A stretch of DNA of 64,000 bases, taken from positions 1,158,001-1,222,000 of the forward strand of contig NZ_CP012024.1 of NCBI RefSeq assembly GCF_001050115.1, written 5' to 3'. The notes beneath the pieces are model-generated. The model saw only the letters and a list, made by a program, of their open reading frames with translations, had not been told where the DNA came from and made no database searches. This document shows positions 26,873 to 35,759 of the stretch, in pieces. Origin of the DNA: Bacillus smithii. GTDB lineage: Bacteria > Bacillota > Bacilli > Bacillales > DSM-4216. The position numbers and the translations under genes are program-made. The stretch's first letter is position 1. Each line of letters opens with the position of its first letter.

Positions 26873-28033
26873 TTACAGGATATGTTTGCTTTTTAGAAAA
26901 TTCTCCAGTCTGTTCAGCCCTTCCTCAAGCTCTTTCATCGAGGCAGCATACGACAGCCTAAAGTATCCTTCTCCATAGTGGGAAAAGGCACTCCCGGGAA
27001 CCAAGGCCACTTTTTGTTCCCGCGCTAATTGAAGGCAAAAATCAAAAGAATCCAGTTTTATCGCATCAGGTATTTTTACAAAGAAATAAAATGCCCCGTC
27101 CGGGCGGACCACTTCCAAGCCGGAACTTTCGAGACGCTCATATACATAAGCGCGGCGCTTTTTGTATTCTTCCCTCATAGCCGCGGAGTCTTCTTCTCCA
27201 TTTGTATAAGCTTCCAATGCAGCCATTTGAGAAATAGAAGAAGCGCAAGACACGTTATATTGATGAACTTTTAGTAAATGTTGGGCGATGTTTTCCGGCG
27301 CCATTAAAAAGCCAATCCGCCATCCAGTCATGGAATGCGATTTCGACAAGCCGTTGATGACTATTGTCTGTTCTCTTAAAAAACGGCCGATGGAGACATG
27401 AGGACGATCGTAAAGAAGTTCGCTGTAGATTTCGTCAGCAATCACGAAAATAGGTTTATCTTTAAGAAATAGAGCGATTTCTTTTAACTCGTCTTCTGTT
27501 AAACTTACTCCTGTTGGATTGGACGGATAAGGCAAAATAACGCATTTCGTGTTGGCGGTGACATATTTTTCAAGAACGTCTTTTGTTAATTTAAATTGGT
27601 TGTCCCTAGTATCGGCAAAAACAGGGACCCCTTGGCACATCCGAATGATCGGTTCATAGCCGGGATAGACCGGACCTGGAAGGATGACTTCATCTCCAGG
27701 GCATAAAATGGTTCTTAAGGCAACGTCAATCGCTTCGCTCGCTCCTATCGTGACAATGATTTCGCTTTCCGGCGAATAGGTTAAATCATATTTTTTATGT
27801 ACATAATGGCTAATGGCTTGGCGAAGCGGCAAATATCCTGCGTTATGTGTATAAACGGTAAAATTTTCTTGAATGGCATTCATTCCCGCTTTTTTTATAT
27901 GATCCGGTGTAGGAAAATCCGGTTGGCCAATGGTTAAGGAGATCATCCCTTCTATTCCGCTCACCATATTAAAAAACTTTCTAATTCCAGAGATTTGAAT
28001 ATTTTTGACGTTTTCGTTCAGATATTGTTCCAA
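26873..28033 (-). CDS. patA: Class I aminotransferase PatA
   Basis: 386 residues, TTG start. PLP-dependent fold type I aminotransferase: SLTIGQPDFPTPDH near residue 37, LPYPSNPTG near residue 165, and the Schiff-base Lys in INGLSKSHSMTGWRIGF near residue 230. In B. subtilis PatA is the N-acetyl-L,L-diaminopimelate aminotransferase of lysine synthesis, and is used with DapH and DapL, both encoded 22-25 kb further on. The gene is monocistronic. Confidence 0.9.
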   Translation of the reverse strand: MEQYLNENVKNIQISGIRKFFNMVSGIEGMISLTIGQPDFPTPDHIKKAGMNAIQENFTVYTHNAGYLPLRQAISHYVHKKYDLTYSPESEIIVTIGASEAIDVALRTILCPGDEVILPGPVYPGYEPIIRMCQGVPVFADTRDNQFKLTKDVLEKYVTANTKCVILPYPSNPTGVSLTEDELKEIALFLKDKPIFVIADEIYSELLYDRPHVSIGRFLREQTIVINGLSKSHSMTGWRIGFLMAPENIAQHLLKVHQYNVSCASSISQMAALEAYTNGEEDSAAMREEYKKRRAYVYERLESSGLEVVRPDGAFYFFVKIPDAIKLDSFDFCLQLAREQKVALVPGSAFSHYGEGYFRLSYAASMKELEEGLNRLENFLKSKHIL

Positions 28034-28145
28034 TGTTTTTCACTAACCTTTCTTTCCTTTTGTTATCATTATAATGTCTATAGAGTCTCTTAAAAAGGAA
28101 AGAATCAAAAAACTTCATCATTTAAAGGCGGTTGAATGAGAGATT

Positions 28146-29138
28146 ATGATCAGAACATGCGCTGTTGATAAAGATAACCAAATCGTATATGATGTTCCGC
28201 TTCGTGATCTTAACAATGAACATACGGTTTGGTATTGGGTGGATTTTTCGGAGCCAACCGATCAGGAAAATTCCCTTTTACGTGATTTTTTTCATTTCCA
28301 TCCATTGGCTGTGGAGGACTGTTTAGACGAATTGATTGAAAGGCCCAAAGTGGATTTCTACAAAAATTATTTATTTTTTCTTTTGCATTCCATTCAGCAA
28401 ACAACTTTGGCTACAGACGAAGTAGAGGTGTTTATGAACAGTCATATGCTTGTCACCTATCATAAACAGCCGAACAGAGCCATTAATAACTCATGGGTGC
28501 GTCTAAAAAAAGAAGAAGGTTTAAAAAAGGGGCCGATTTTTGTGGTCCACAGCATTATTGACCAGATCGTAGACGATTATTTTCAGCCTGTCTTCCATAT
28601 TGAAGATACCCTCAATCAAATCGAAGAAAACAGCGATAGAGAGGCTGTTAATGAGTTGCTGGATAAAATATTTGAAATACGCCATGACATGTCCAAGCTC
28701 CGGCGCTCCATTTTGCCGATGAGAGATCTTCTTTACAGGCTTTTAAATTCAGAAAATGTCTCATTTATTGAAGATCAGCGATTTTATTTTCACGATATAT
28801 ATGACCATTTGTTGAAGTTATCAGAAATGCTGGAATCCTACCGGGAGTTTTCTGCCGATATCCGTGATAACTATATGTCTTTTAATTCCAATAAGACCAA
28901 TAACATTATGATGACGCTGACGATTATTACGACGATTTTTATGCCGTTAACCTTTATCGTAGGAATATATGGAATGAATTTTGATTATATGCCGGAACTT
29001 CATATTAAATACGCTTATTATATGGTGTTAATAGGGATGGCATGTATAGCCTTCTTTATGTTTTTGATTTTTGTCAAAATTGGATGGCTGAAAATCGGGA
29101 ATAAAAAAAATCGACGGAATCGTCATAGTTCAAAATAG
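28146..29138 (+). CDS. CorA-family divalent cation transporter
   Basis: 330 residues. A soluble cytosolic N-domain is followed by a long helix and two C-terminal membrane segments. The first ends in the CorA signature FIVGIYGMNF (GMN) near residue 275, followed by the short loop DYMPELHIKY and a basic tail. Family members carry Mg2+ (or Co2+/Ni2+) as pentamers. No gene in this position is known to me from B. subtilis, so it is an insertion or a moved copy. The ribosome site is weak (GAGAG). Confidence 0.88.
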   Translation: MIRTCAVDKDNQIVYDVPLRDLNNEHTVWYWVDFSEPTDQENSLLRDFFHFHPLAVEDCLDELIERPKVDFYKNYLFFLLHSIQQTTLATDEVEVFMNSHMLVTYHKQPNRAINNSWVRLKKEEGLKKGPIFVVHSIIDQIVDDYFQPVFHIEDTLNQIEENSDREAVNELLDKIFEIRHDMSKLRRSILPMRDLLYRLLNSENVSFIEDQRFYFHDIYDHLLKLSEMLESYREFSADIRDNYMSFNSNKTNNIMMTLTIITTIFMPLTFIVGIYGMNFDYMPELHIKYAYYMVLIGMACIAFFMFLIFVKIGWLKIGNKKNRRNRHSSK

Positions 29139-29199
29139 ATAGTCTTTTTTGCCTATCATTTTCATGGTATAGTTAAGGTAATTGGGAGGGGTTGCCACT

Positions 29200-30105
29200 A
29201 TGGACAAAAATACGACAGTTCTGTTAGAAAGTGGGACAAATGAACTGGAAATTGTAGAGTTTGAAGTGAACGGAAACAAATACGGCATTAATGTGATAAA
29301 AGTGAGAGAAATTATATTGCCGGTTCCCGTCACGTTTATACCTCATTCACATCCTCATGTTGAAGGAATTATCGAATTGCGCGGGGAAATACTGCCGGTA
29401 ATCGACATGATGAGTGTGCTGGGGTTTGAAAACTCTCAGCCGAAAGAGAATGATAAATTCATCGTGACGGAATTTAACTGCCAAAAAGCTGTTTTCCGTG
29501 TCAACAACGTTTCTAAAATCCACCGGATTTCATGGCAAAGCATTGAAAAGCCTTCCGAAATTTATCAAGGGAAAAGCAGTGAAATCATCGGCGTCATTAA
29601 AATGAACGGAGAAATGCTTTTGCTTTTGGATTTTGAAAAAATAATGGTCGATATTAACCCGACTTCCGGTATTCAAGTCGAACAAGTGAAAAAACTTGGT
29701 AAACGGGAGAGATCGAACAAGAAAATAATCGTGGCGGAAGATTCGCCGCTGTTGAGAAAATTATTGGAAGAGACGTTGGGAGAAGCGGGATATGTAAATA
29801 TTGATTTCTTTGAAAATGGACAAGAGGCTCTTTCCTACTTGGAATCTCTCATAGAAGAAGAATCTGATATTGCAGAAAAAGTACAATTGGTGATTACCGA
29901 TATCGAGATGCCGCAAATGGACGGACATCATTTGACCAAGCGGATAAAAGATAATCCAAGTCTGAAAAAGCTGCCTGTCATTATTTTTTCCTCATTGATC
30001 ACCAATGAATTACGGCACAAAGGAGAAATGGTGGGAGCTGATGAACAAGTCAGCAAACCAGAAATCAATGAATTGATCAAAAAAATTGACGAGTATATTT
30101 TATAG
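29200..30105 (+). CDS. cheV: Chemotaxis coupling protein CheV
   Basis: 301 residues from ATG 29200 with GGGAGGGG upstream. The CheW-like domain (about 20-165) couples receptors to the CheA kinase: FEVNGNKYGINVIKVREI, IIELRGEILPVIDM. The receiver domain (about 175-300) has VAEDSPLLRK, the phosphorylated Asp near residue 234 in VITDIEMPQMDG, and a conserved Lys in QVSKPEI. CheV-P takes part in adaptation. Its presence implies a motile organism even though motAB is missing next to kinD. Confidence 0.95.
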   Translation: MDKNTTVLLESGTNELEIVEFEVNGNKYGINVIKVREIILPVPVTFIPHSHPHVEGIIELRGEILPVIDMMSVLGFENSQPKENDKFIVTEFNCQKAVFRVNNVSKIHRISWQSIEKPSEIYQGKSSEIIGVIKMNGEMLLLLDFEKIMVDINPTSGIQVEQVKKLGKRERSNKKIIVAEDSPLLRKLLEETLGEAGYVNIDFFENGQEALSYLESLIEEESDIAEKVQLVITDIEMPQMDGHHLTKRIKDNPSLKKLPVIIFSSLITNELRHKGEMVGADEQVSKPEINELIKKIDEYIL

Positions 30106-30110
30106 CGATA

Positions 30111-30135
30111 AGGCACCGAGTGAGGTGCTTTTTTG
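30111..30135 (+). terminator. Terminator of cheV
   Basis: GCACC (30113-30117) and GGTGC (30124-30128) followed by TTTTTTG, directly after the cheV stop. Confidence 0.8.
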
Positions 30136-30361
30136 TTATTCCGGACATAAAAATGTGTAACGGAACGCCGATTCACTTTTACGGTGAAACTTTAGAGAGT
30201 GCTTTTCAATAAAAAGGAATCGTCTCAATCGAATGAATTTGAACGGTATGGCAAAAGGGGTGAGAATATCGGTCCATAAAGTGCCGTGATTGTAATGAAA
30301 GGGTGGATGGGAGGCTCACAAACAATGCAGTAATTTATGTGAACAATTTGATGGCGTAAAA

Positions 30362-30401
30362 CTCCAGCCGACAATCGTACGTTAAGCGGCTGGAGCGTAC
30401 G
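30362..30401 (-). terminator. ykyB terminator with competing inner hairpin
   Basis: CTCCAGCCG (30362-30370) pairs perfectly with CGGCTGGAG (30387-30395). Read on the minus strand it is followed by TTTTAC and lies 55 bases beyond the ykyB stop, so it is the ykyB terminator. Two copies of CGTACG (30376-30381 and 30396-30401) allow a second stem that cannot form together with the first. The rest of the 344-base cheV-ykyB space holds only a small ACCCG/CGGGT hairpin. Confidence 0.55.
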
Positions 30402-30449
30402 AACCCGCAAAACGGGTCAAAGGTCCAACCTCTTTAGTTGATGTGGCCA

Positions 30450-30920
30450 TTAGGAAAAAAATGACTCTCCTAGAGGTTTAAAAACGGGTTTTCGATATTT
30501 TTTTCGTCCGCTTGACGGACGTGTTTCATTTTCTTCAAAACCAGTATAATTCTGAAGCAATTTTTTCGCTTGGAACAGGCTCATATGACATTTTGGATTA
30601 TGAGTATGCTGGTCAAGATGACCTAAATGCGGCAAAAGTTGAAAGTCATCTTTAGAGGCAGGTATATGAAATGAGTATTCTCCACATGTTACGAGCACAT
30701 CAGACTGCTGCTGACTGTATTTTGGATTTTGAGAAAAGTGCAGCCCCACTTTTTTTGCTTTTCCTTCTTGAATCATTTTCAGCAACGCTTTCTTTTTCAG
30801 TGAATATAAGTATTTTGGATTGGTGGCTGTTTTAGCATGGCGATTCACCGTAAATATTGCTTTTGAGAGGTTCGTAGTTGTAGGAGGAAGCGAGGGCAAT
30901 TCATTTTGGCTGTTCAACAT
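30450..30920 (-). CDS. ykyB: YkyB-like protein
   Basis: 156 residues, ATG behind AAAGGAG. A basic, soluble protein: LSKAIFTVNRHAKTATNPKYLY near residue 18, then HFSQNPKYSQQQSDVLVTCG, then a basic C-terminus (RPSSGRKKYRKPVFKPLG). It matches Bacillus YkyB, of unknown function. Convergent with cheV as in B. subtilis. Confidence 0.85.
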   Translation of the reverse strand: MLNSQNELPSLPPTTTNLSKAIFTVNRHAKTATNPKYLYSLKKKALLKMIQEGKAKKVGLHFSQNPKYSQQQSDVLVTCGEYSFHIPASKDDFQLLPHLGHLDQHTHNPKCHMSLFQAKKLLQNYTGFEENETRPSSGRKKYRKPVFKPLGESFFS

Positions 30921-31299
30921 GATAACTCCTTTCGAAGCATTTTTACCATATTATATCCTTTTTTAGGCTTGATGGAAAGGGGAAGGAAAAAGATAAAGAA
31001 AGTTTTTTCATAAAAATGGAATAAAAACTCTCTTATGGGAGTTCAACTTTATATTTTTTAATTTTTCTGAAACGGCTAAACCGATAAAACTAAAAAGGGG
31101 ATATCCATTTTTTTCTCTGTATATTCCAAATATTATAAACTCCTTTTTGTTCGATGAGAAGATTGGTTTTTAACTCATCATACATGCTCCAATCTCTGTT
31201 CTTTATCAACATAAGGACCAGGCATTGCCGCTTGCCGCGAAAGAAGATCGTTTTTAGATTGTCTAAAATTTTCCGTTATGATACGATTATCTCAAAAAC
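30921..31299. other. Intergenic region upstream of the biotin operator
   Basis: About 380 bases between the divergent ykyB and the bio control region. I see no gene, one short hairpin (CTCTCTTATGGGAG near 31030-31045), and no clear promoter except at the operator. Confidence 0.4.
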
Positions 31300-31325
31300 G
31301 TTAACTTTTTATAAAATTAGTTAAC
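31300..31325 (+). promoter_or_regulatory. Candidate BirA operator of bioFHC, displaced by an IS
   Basis: GTTAAC at 31300-31305 and GTTAAC at 31320-31325, 14 bases apart, with TATAAAAT between them that can be a -10. B. subtilis BirA operators have paired GTTAAC half-sites about 15 bases apart and overlap the promoter. The last two bases of the second half-site belong to the IS. Joining across the IS (31323 to 32870) gives GTTAACAAAAGAGGTGAG directly before bioF. Confidence 0.6.
31318..31323. repeat. Target-site duplication, left, of the IS4-family element
   Basis: TAGTTA, repeated at 32864-32869 on the other side. Confidence 0.65.
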
Positions 31326-32863
31326 TCAACTTTCGCACACAGAAATATGAAGACAGTCCTTGATATAACGAGGTAAAGAAGTAATCCAATTGGACAGTTG
31401 ACACTGAAAAATGTCCATACTCAAATAAACCTTAGCTTCAGCCAAAGTTTGGAAAAGAGAAATCAATTGTAGTAAAGCCGTTTTAAAGTCCATCTCCTTT
31501 ACTTCGTCACATAGAAACAAGAATAAGTTGCCCATGGTCTTCGGATCCTCTTCTTTCCGAAGTTGCCAAGCAATCAAGATATACCGAGTGAAGACAATGG
31601 TAGTATGGCTAATCATCATGTCATAGGAACGACCTTGAAACTCTTTGGCTAAATGTAAAAACGATTTACTGAATTTAAAAAAGGTTTCAATGTCCCAACG
31701 CATCCCATAGATTCGAACGATTTCTTCATTAGACAGCGTGGTATCTGTACTCAAAATGGCTAGCCATTCACTTTGGTTGTTTCGATTCCGCACAAACACG
31801 ATTTTCACTGGTAAACCCGTATGAAGGGTTGCGTGAATCGAGCCGAGTGTTTCTTTTTTGCCAATGTCTCGTTTCGCTTTTCGATACAGTTGTTCCAAGG
31901 TTAAACGTTCTCCGTTGAAAAGATACCGTTGTTTCAGCTGTTTGACCATACCAATGACAAAAAGGCCTTTGGAGTGAATCTTCTCCACCAACGGGGCATG
32001 AGTAAACCATGTATCCATGAGCACATAATCAGCGAAAATTCCTTTATCCAATGCATGTTCTACTAATTTCAACACCATGTTTGGTTTTGCTTCCAATGCC
32101 TCGAGCCGTCGTTTGTAGCCTGTGGTTCGTTTATCAATGGACGAATGGATTTCGTTCAAGCGATTCTTTTGGTTCGCTGAACTCAAAAGAGCGAAATCGA
32201 TAGGTACAAATGTAAAGCCATCGGACCATCCGAGCGTTAATAGTTGAAAACCATTGACAAACTGACGAGTGGAATGATCGAATACTTTAGCTAGAAGCTC
32301 AACCGATTTACTACGGTTACGAGAATAAATCGAATCGTCTACAATAAACACGGTAACACGGCGCTTCGAAATCGTTTGTTTCACACGACGAATCACTTCG
32401 GAGCTCAGAGATAGTAAAAAGGTTCTCCAGTTATACGTAGACGAGTTCAAAAAACGATAAATGGTATCTTTTCCTGGTAAATCGGCAGCCTTTTTGCTTT
32501 GTAAGGCGTGGTACCAGTTTCTGTATTGAAAAACAAGAAGAAATAATAGTTGAAAAATCGATAAACAAGAATAACCACAAGCCTTGATAATTCCTGCTTT
32601 TCTTAAATGATTACCAATTTGTAATTCAGAAAATCCGTCTTTTATTTCTTTTGGTAATTGCGCAAAATACTCTTTTTTCGTTATCATAATGGTGACACCT
32701 TTCTTTCTTTGGTTTTTGGTTTGGTCACCAATAGTTTACCAAAAGAAAGAGGTGTCTTTTTGTTTTTTAGACGAATTTTTTCAGTGTCAAGTGAATATGA
32801 GATACCCAAAGAAACCTATCAAATCAAGGATTATTCATAAATTTTTCACTGCGAAAGTTGAGT
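31324..32863. mobile_element. IS4-family insertion sequence, 1540 bp
   Basis: Terminal inverted repeats ACTCAACTTTCGCA (31324-31337) and its complement (32850-32863) are perfect over 14 bases, and the flanks share TAGTTA. A single transposase gene fills most of it, reading leftward. A second perfect inverted pair, TTGACACTGAAAAA (31398-31411) and its complement (32777-32790), lies 74 and 73 bases in from the ends. The element looks complete and intact. Confidence 0.9.
31326..32687 (-). CDS. IS4-family DDE transposase
   Basis: 453 residues, ATG behind AAAGGTGT. DDE domain with VFIVDDSIYSRNRSKSVE (first Asp near residue 115), VLMDTWFTHAP (second Asp near residue 225) and the YREK-like RIYGMRWDIETFFKFSK with catalytic Glu near residue 330. 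It cuts and pastes the surrounding element. No frameshift or stop is seen, so it may be active. The stop codon lies only a few bases inside the left inverted repeat. Confidence 0.9.
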   Translation of the reverse strand: MITKKEYFAQLPKEIKDGFSELQIGNHLRKAGIIKACGYSCLSIFQLLFLLVFQYRNWYHALQSKKAADLPGKDTIYRFLNSSTYNWRTFLLSLSSEVIRRVKQTISKRRVTVFIVDDSIYSRNRSKSVELLAKVFDHSTRQFVNGFQLLTLGWSDGFTFVPIDFALLSSANQKNRLNEIHSSIDKRTTGYKRRLEALEAKPNMVLKLVEHALDKGIFADYVLMDTWFTHAPLVEKIHSKGLFVIGMVKQLKQRYLFNGERLTLEQLYRKAKRDIGKKETLGSIHATLHTGLPVKIVFVRNRNNQSEWLAILSTDTTLSNEEIVRIYGMRWDIETFFKFSKSFLHLAKEFQGRSYDMMISHTTIVFTRYILIAWQLRKEEDPKTMGNLFLFLCDEVKEMDFKTALLQLISLFQTLAEAKVYLSMDIFQCQLSNWITSLPRYIKDCLHISVCES

Positions 32864-32869
32864 TAGTTA
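32864..32869. repeat. Target-site duplication, right, of the IS4-family element
   Basis: TAGTTA, identical to 31318-31323. Removal of the IS plus one copy rejoins the bio operator to bioF. Confidence 0.65.
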
Positions 32870-32914
32870 ACAAAAGAGGTGAGATGTTTTTTCATGTACT
32901 TATGGGAGAAACAA

Positions 32915-34075
32915 ATGAAAGAGGAACTGCGGCATATAGAGGATAAAAAGCAAAAACGCCATTTGTATTCTATTGATTTTTTGAAGAACTCATACGTTTT
33001 GAAAGATGGTCGCAGGCTTCTTAATTTTTCATCGAACAATTATCTTGGATTGGCTGGCGATGATCGGCTCATTCAAGCAAGCGTGCGCGCTGCCCAGCAA
33101 TACGGTGCCGGATCGACAGCTTCTCTATTAATGGTTGGCAACTATTCACTTTATGAAAAAGTCGAATCGGAATTAGCGAAGTGGAAAGGGACAAAAGCCG
33201 CACTTATTTTCAACAGCGGGTATACAGCCAATGTTGGCATTATTTCTGCACTCGTCGGTCGCCATGATATCGTCTTCAGCGATAAATGGAATCACGCCAG
33301 CATCATCGATGGAACGATTCTTAGCCGAGCGGAAATGAAACGGTATCAACATCAAGATCTGGATCATTTAGAATCTCTTTTAAAAAAAGCGCCCGTTCAT
33401 AAGAAAAAACTAATCGTTACGGATTCTGTATTCAGTATGGATGGGGATATTGCTCCATTAAAAGGGCTCGTTGAATTAAAAGAAAAATACGGGGCTATTT
33501 TGATGGTCGATGAAGCTCATAGCAGTGGTATTTACGGAGAAAGAGGAGAAGGGCTCCTTCATTTATTAGGTATTGAACAGCAAGTAGATGTTCAAATGGG
33601 GACTTTCAGCAAAGCTCTGGGGTCTTTTGGAGCTTACGTAACAGGAAAACAATGGATCATCGACTATTTCATCAATAAAGTGAGAAGCTTTATTTTTACC
33701 ACCGCATTGCCGCCTGCTGCATTGGGATCGATCCTTGCAGCGATTTCCATTGTCCAACAAGAGACGATACGCCGGAAAAAGTTGCAAGAGAATAGTTATT
33801 ATTTTCGAAAAAAACTATATGAAATAGGTTTTGATATCGGTACAAGCGAGACACAAATCGTTCCGATCATGATCGGTTCCAATGAGTTAACGGTTCTCTT
33901 TAGTAAGAAATTGGAAGAGAAAGGTGTTGCTGCTGTCGCCATTCGGCCTCCTACGGTTCCGGAGGGGACAGCACGAATCCGTTTCTCCCTTATGTCGACA
34001 TTCACAAAAGAGGAACTAGATTGGACGCTTGAGCAAGTGGCCGCCGTTGGAAAAGAATTGGGGGTGATTTCGTGA
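32915..34075 (+). CDS. bioF: 8-amino-7-oxononanoate synthase
   Basis: 386 residues from ATG 32915, with GGGAG 6 bases upstream; a GTG at 32879 in frame is an alternative. Alpha-oxoamine synthase family, PLP-dependent: [12 protein letters not shown] near residue 40, [12 protein letters not shown], and the PLP Lys at about residue 233 in [14 protein letters not shown]. It condenses pimeloyl-ACP or CoA with L-alanine. It is the first gene of bioF-bioH-bioC and overlaps the next start by GTGA. The IS upstream has cut it off from the candidate BirA-controlled promoter. Confidence 0.93.
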   Translation: MKEELRHIEDKKQKRHLYSIDFLKNSYVLKDGRRLLNFSSNNYLGLAGDDRLIQASVRAAQQYGAGSTASLLMVGNYSLYEKVESELAKWKGTKAALIFNSGYTANVGIISALVGRHDIVFSDKWNHASIIDGTILSRAEMKRYQHQDLDHLESLLKKAPVHKKKLIVTDSVFSMDGDIAPLKGLVELKEKYGAILMVDEAHSSGIYGERGEGLLHLLGIEQQVDVQMGTFSKALGSFGAYVTGKQWIIDYFINKVRSFIFTTALPPAALGSILAAISIVQQETIRRKKLQENSYYFRKKLYEIGFDIGTSETQIVPIMIGSNELTVLFSKKLEEKGVAAVAIRPPTVPEGTARIRFSLMSTFTKEELDWTLEQVAAVGKELGVIS

Positions 34076-34797
34076 AACATCAGCATTCTCTAGTCTTCCT
34101 TCCGGGATGGGGAATGAAAGGAACGATTTGGGGTCCTCTTGAAGAAAGGCTAAAATCGACTTTTGCCATCTATAAAGTGGAATGGGATGGGATTGATAAA
34201 GCAGCTGATTTTAAACGAAAAGCGCTTCAGTTCATAGAAGAAAAAGGTCTTTCTTCTTTTGTTCCCGTGGGCTGGTCGCTTGGAGCGTTGATCGCTCTTG
34301 AACTTGCTTTTTCTGTTCCCGAAAAAATCGAGCGCATAGTTCTCATCAGCGGTACGAGTCGGTTTATTCAAGGAGATCGTTATCACGCTGGATGGAATAG
34401 ACGGATAGTGGAACGAATGAAAAGGCAATTGATTCGTAATCGCGCACAAACGATTTCTACTTTTATAAACTCGTTGCTTTATGAAGACGAAAAAGGGAAG
34501 GAGATCGATTTCATCGATCACTTTCATTGTGATAAACCAAATAGTTTAGAAGCAGGCCTTGACTATTTAATTTCAGCAGATGTTCGTTTTGCTGTGAGAG
34601 ATATCTCGGCTCCATTATTGCTCATTCATGGGGAAAAAGATGCAATATGCCCGCTATCCGCTGCAGAAGACATTGTGGAACAGACAAGTGGCAAGGCGCT
34701 TCTCTATAAATTGCCGAAAACCGGACATGCTCCTTTTTTAACGAAAACGGACGAATGTGCACAGTTGATTCAATTATTTGCAGGGGGAGAACAATGA
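34072..34797 (+). CDS. bioH: Alpha/beta hydrolase, probable pimeloyl-ACP methyl ester esterase
   Basis: 241 residues, GTG start overlapping the bioF stop. Alpha/beta-hydrolase fold: the nucleophile elbow GWSLGAL near residue 66, the acidic residue in HGEKDAICP, and the His in KTGHAPFL form the catalytic triad. Location between bioF and bioC supports the role of BioH, which removes the methyl ester put on by BioC once the pimeloyl chain is complete. Similarity to E. coli BioH is in fold and context rather than close sequence. Confidence 0.82.
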   Translation: MKHQHSLVFLPGWGMKGTIWGPLEERLKSTFAIYKVEWDGIDKAADFKRKALQFIEEKGLSSFVPVGWSLGALIALELAFSVPEKIERIVLISGTSRFIQGDRYHAGWNRRIVERMKRQLIRNRAQTISTFINSLLYEDEKGKEIDFIDHFHCDKPNSLEAGLDYLISADVRFAVRDISAPLLLIHGEKDAICPLSAAEDIVEQTSGKALLYKLPKTGHAPFLTKTDECAQLIQLFAGGEQ

Positions 34798-35615
34798 TCG
34801 ATAAACCGTTGCTGAAAAAACGATTTAGTGACCATGCCAAAACGTATGATCAATTTGCAAGCGTGCAGAAAAAAATGGGGACTCAGTTATTGAAGCGGAT
34901 GGATGGGAAAGAAAGTGAATTCGCTCCGATCCATATTCTGGAGATTGGCTGTGGTACAGGATATTTGACGAAGAAACTGTCGCAACAATTTCCCGAAGCA
35001 ACGATAACCGCAATTGACTTTGCACCGGGAATGATCGAAATCGCGAAACAGCGGATCAATGATGAACGGGTACATTTTCTCTGCGGTGATATTGAGGAAA
35101 TGGGGCTAAAAGAACGGTATGATCTTATCATCTCCAATGCAACCTTTCAATGGCTGAATGATATGGAGAATACTCTGATTCGTCTTAGCCATTCGTTAAA
35201 GAATAATGGAAGGATTCTTTTTTCAACATTTGGAGCCGAAACATTCCATGAACTTCACACTTCTTTTTCTCGAGCGTTGCAAAAATGGCAAATCTATACG
35301 AATGCCAGACTCGGGCAGCCGTTTTACTCATTAAAGGATTTATTAGAATTATGCGATCGTACGATTCGATTGGTTCATCCACATTCGAACATCGTCGGAA
35401 TAGAGACCATTGAAAAAGAACGATTCCTCTCTGTGAGAGACTTTTTCACTTCTTTGAAAAAAATAGGGGCTACGAATAGCAATCAAGGGCCATTTTTCCA
35501 ACGACCTTCGATATTAAAAAAAATGATAAAAATCTATGAGCGTGATTTTCAAGAAAATGGCTTTATAACAGCTACTTATCATTGCTTATTCATAGAAGCT
35601 GTGTTGAAACGATGA
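34794..35615 (+). CDS. bioC: Malonyl-ACP O-methyltransferase
   Basis: 273 residues, ATG 34794 behind GGGGGAG and overlapping the bioH stop as ATGA. Class I SAM-dependent methyltransferase: ILEIGCGTGYLTKKL near residue 47 (motif I), AIDFAPGMIEIAKQR, and ISNATFQWLND, the last typical of BioC. It methylates malonyl-ACP so that fatty acid synthase can build the pimeloyl chain. No bioA, bioB or bioD is next to this operon; they must lie elsewhere if biotin is made. Confidence 0.9.
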   Translation: MIDKPLLKKRFSDHAKTYDQFASVQKKMGTQLLKRMDGKESEFAPIHILEIGCGTGYLTKKLSQQFPEATITAIDFAPGMIEIAKQRINDERVHFLCGDIEEMGLKERYDLIISNATFQWLNDMENTLIRLSHSLKNNGRILFSTFGAETFHELHTSFSRALQKWQIYTNARLGQPFYSLKDLLELCDRTIRLVHPHSNIVGIETIEKERFLSVRDFFTSLKKIGATNSNQGPFFQRPSILKKMIKIYERDFQENGFITATYHCLFIEAVLKR

Positions 35616-35716
35616 TTTGATAGAGGGGAAAGAGGTTTAAAATCACATAATCAGATCCTTTATCTCTGTCATTTTGTTCTGTTTTCATTCTATCTGATGG
35701 CTTTTTCGGAAACGAA

Positions 35717-35747
35717 CACCTCCTGCCGCTTATACGGACAGGAGGTG
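35717..35747. terminator. Terminator between bioC and ssuD
   Basis: CACCTCCTG (35717-35725) pairs with CAGGAGGTG (35739-35747). The minus-strand continuation TTCGTTTCC suits the end of the ssu operon better than the plus strand, which lacks T residues. Confidence 0.65.
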
Positions 35748-35759
35748 ACCCTTACTTTG

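Noticed and set aside
30362-30401. H-type pseudoknot using the two CGTACG copies
   Set aside because: No linker bases remain to cross the 9-bp stem, so the two stems cannot form together; treated as competing hairpins.
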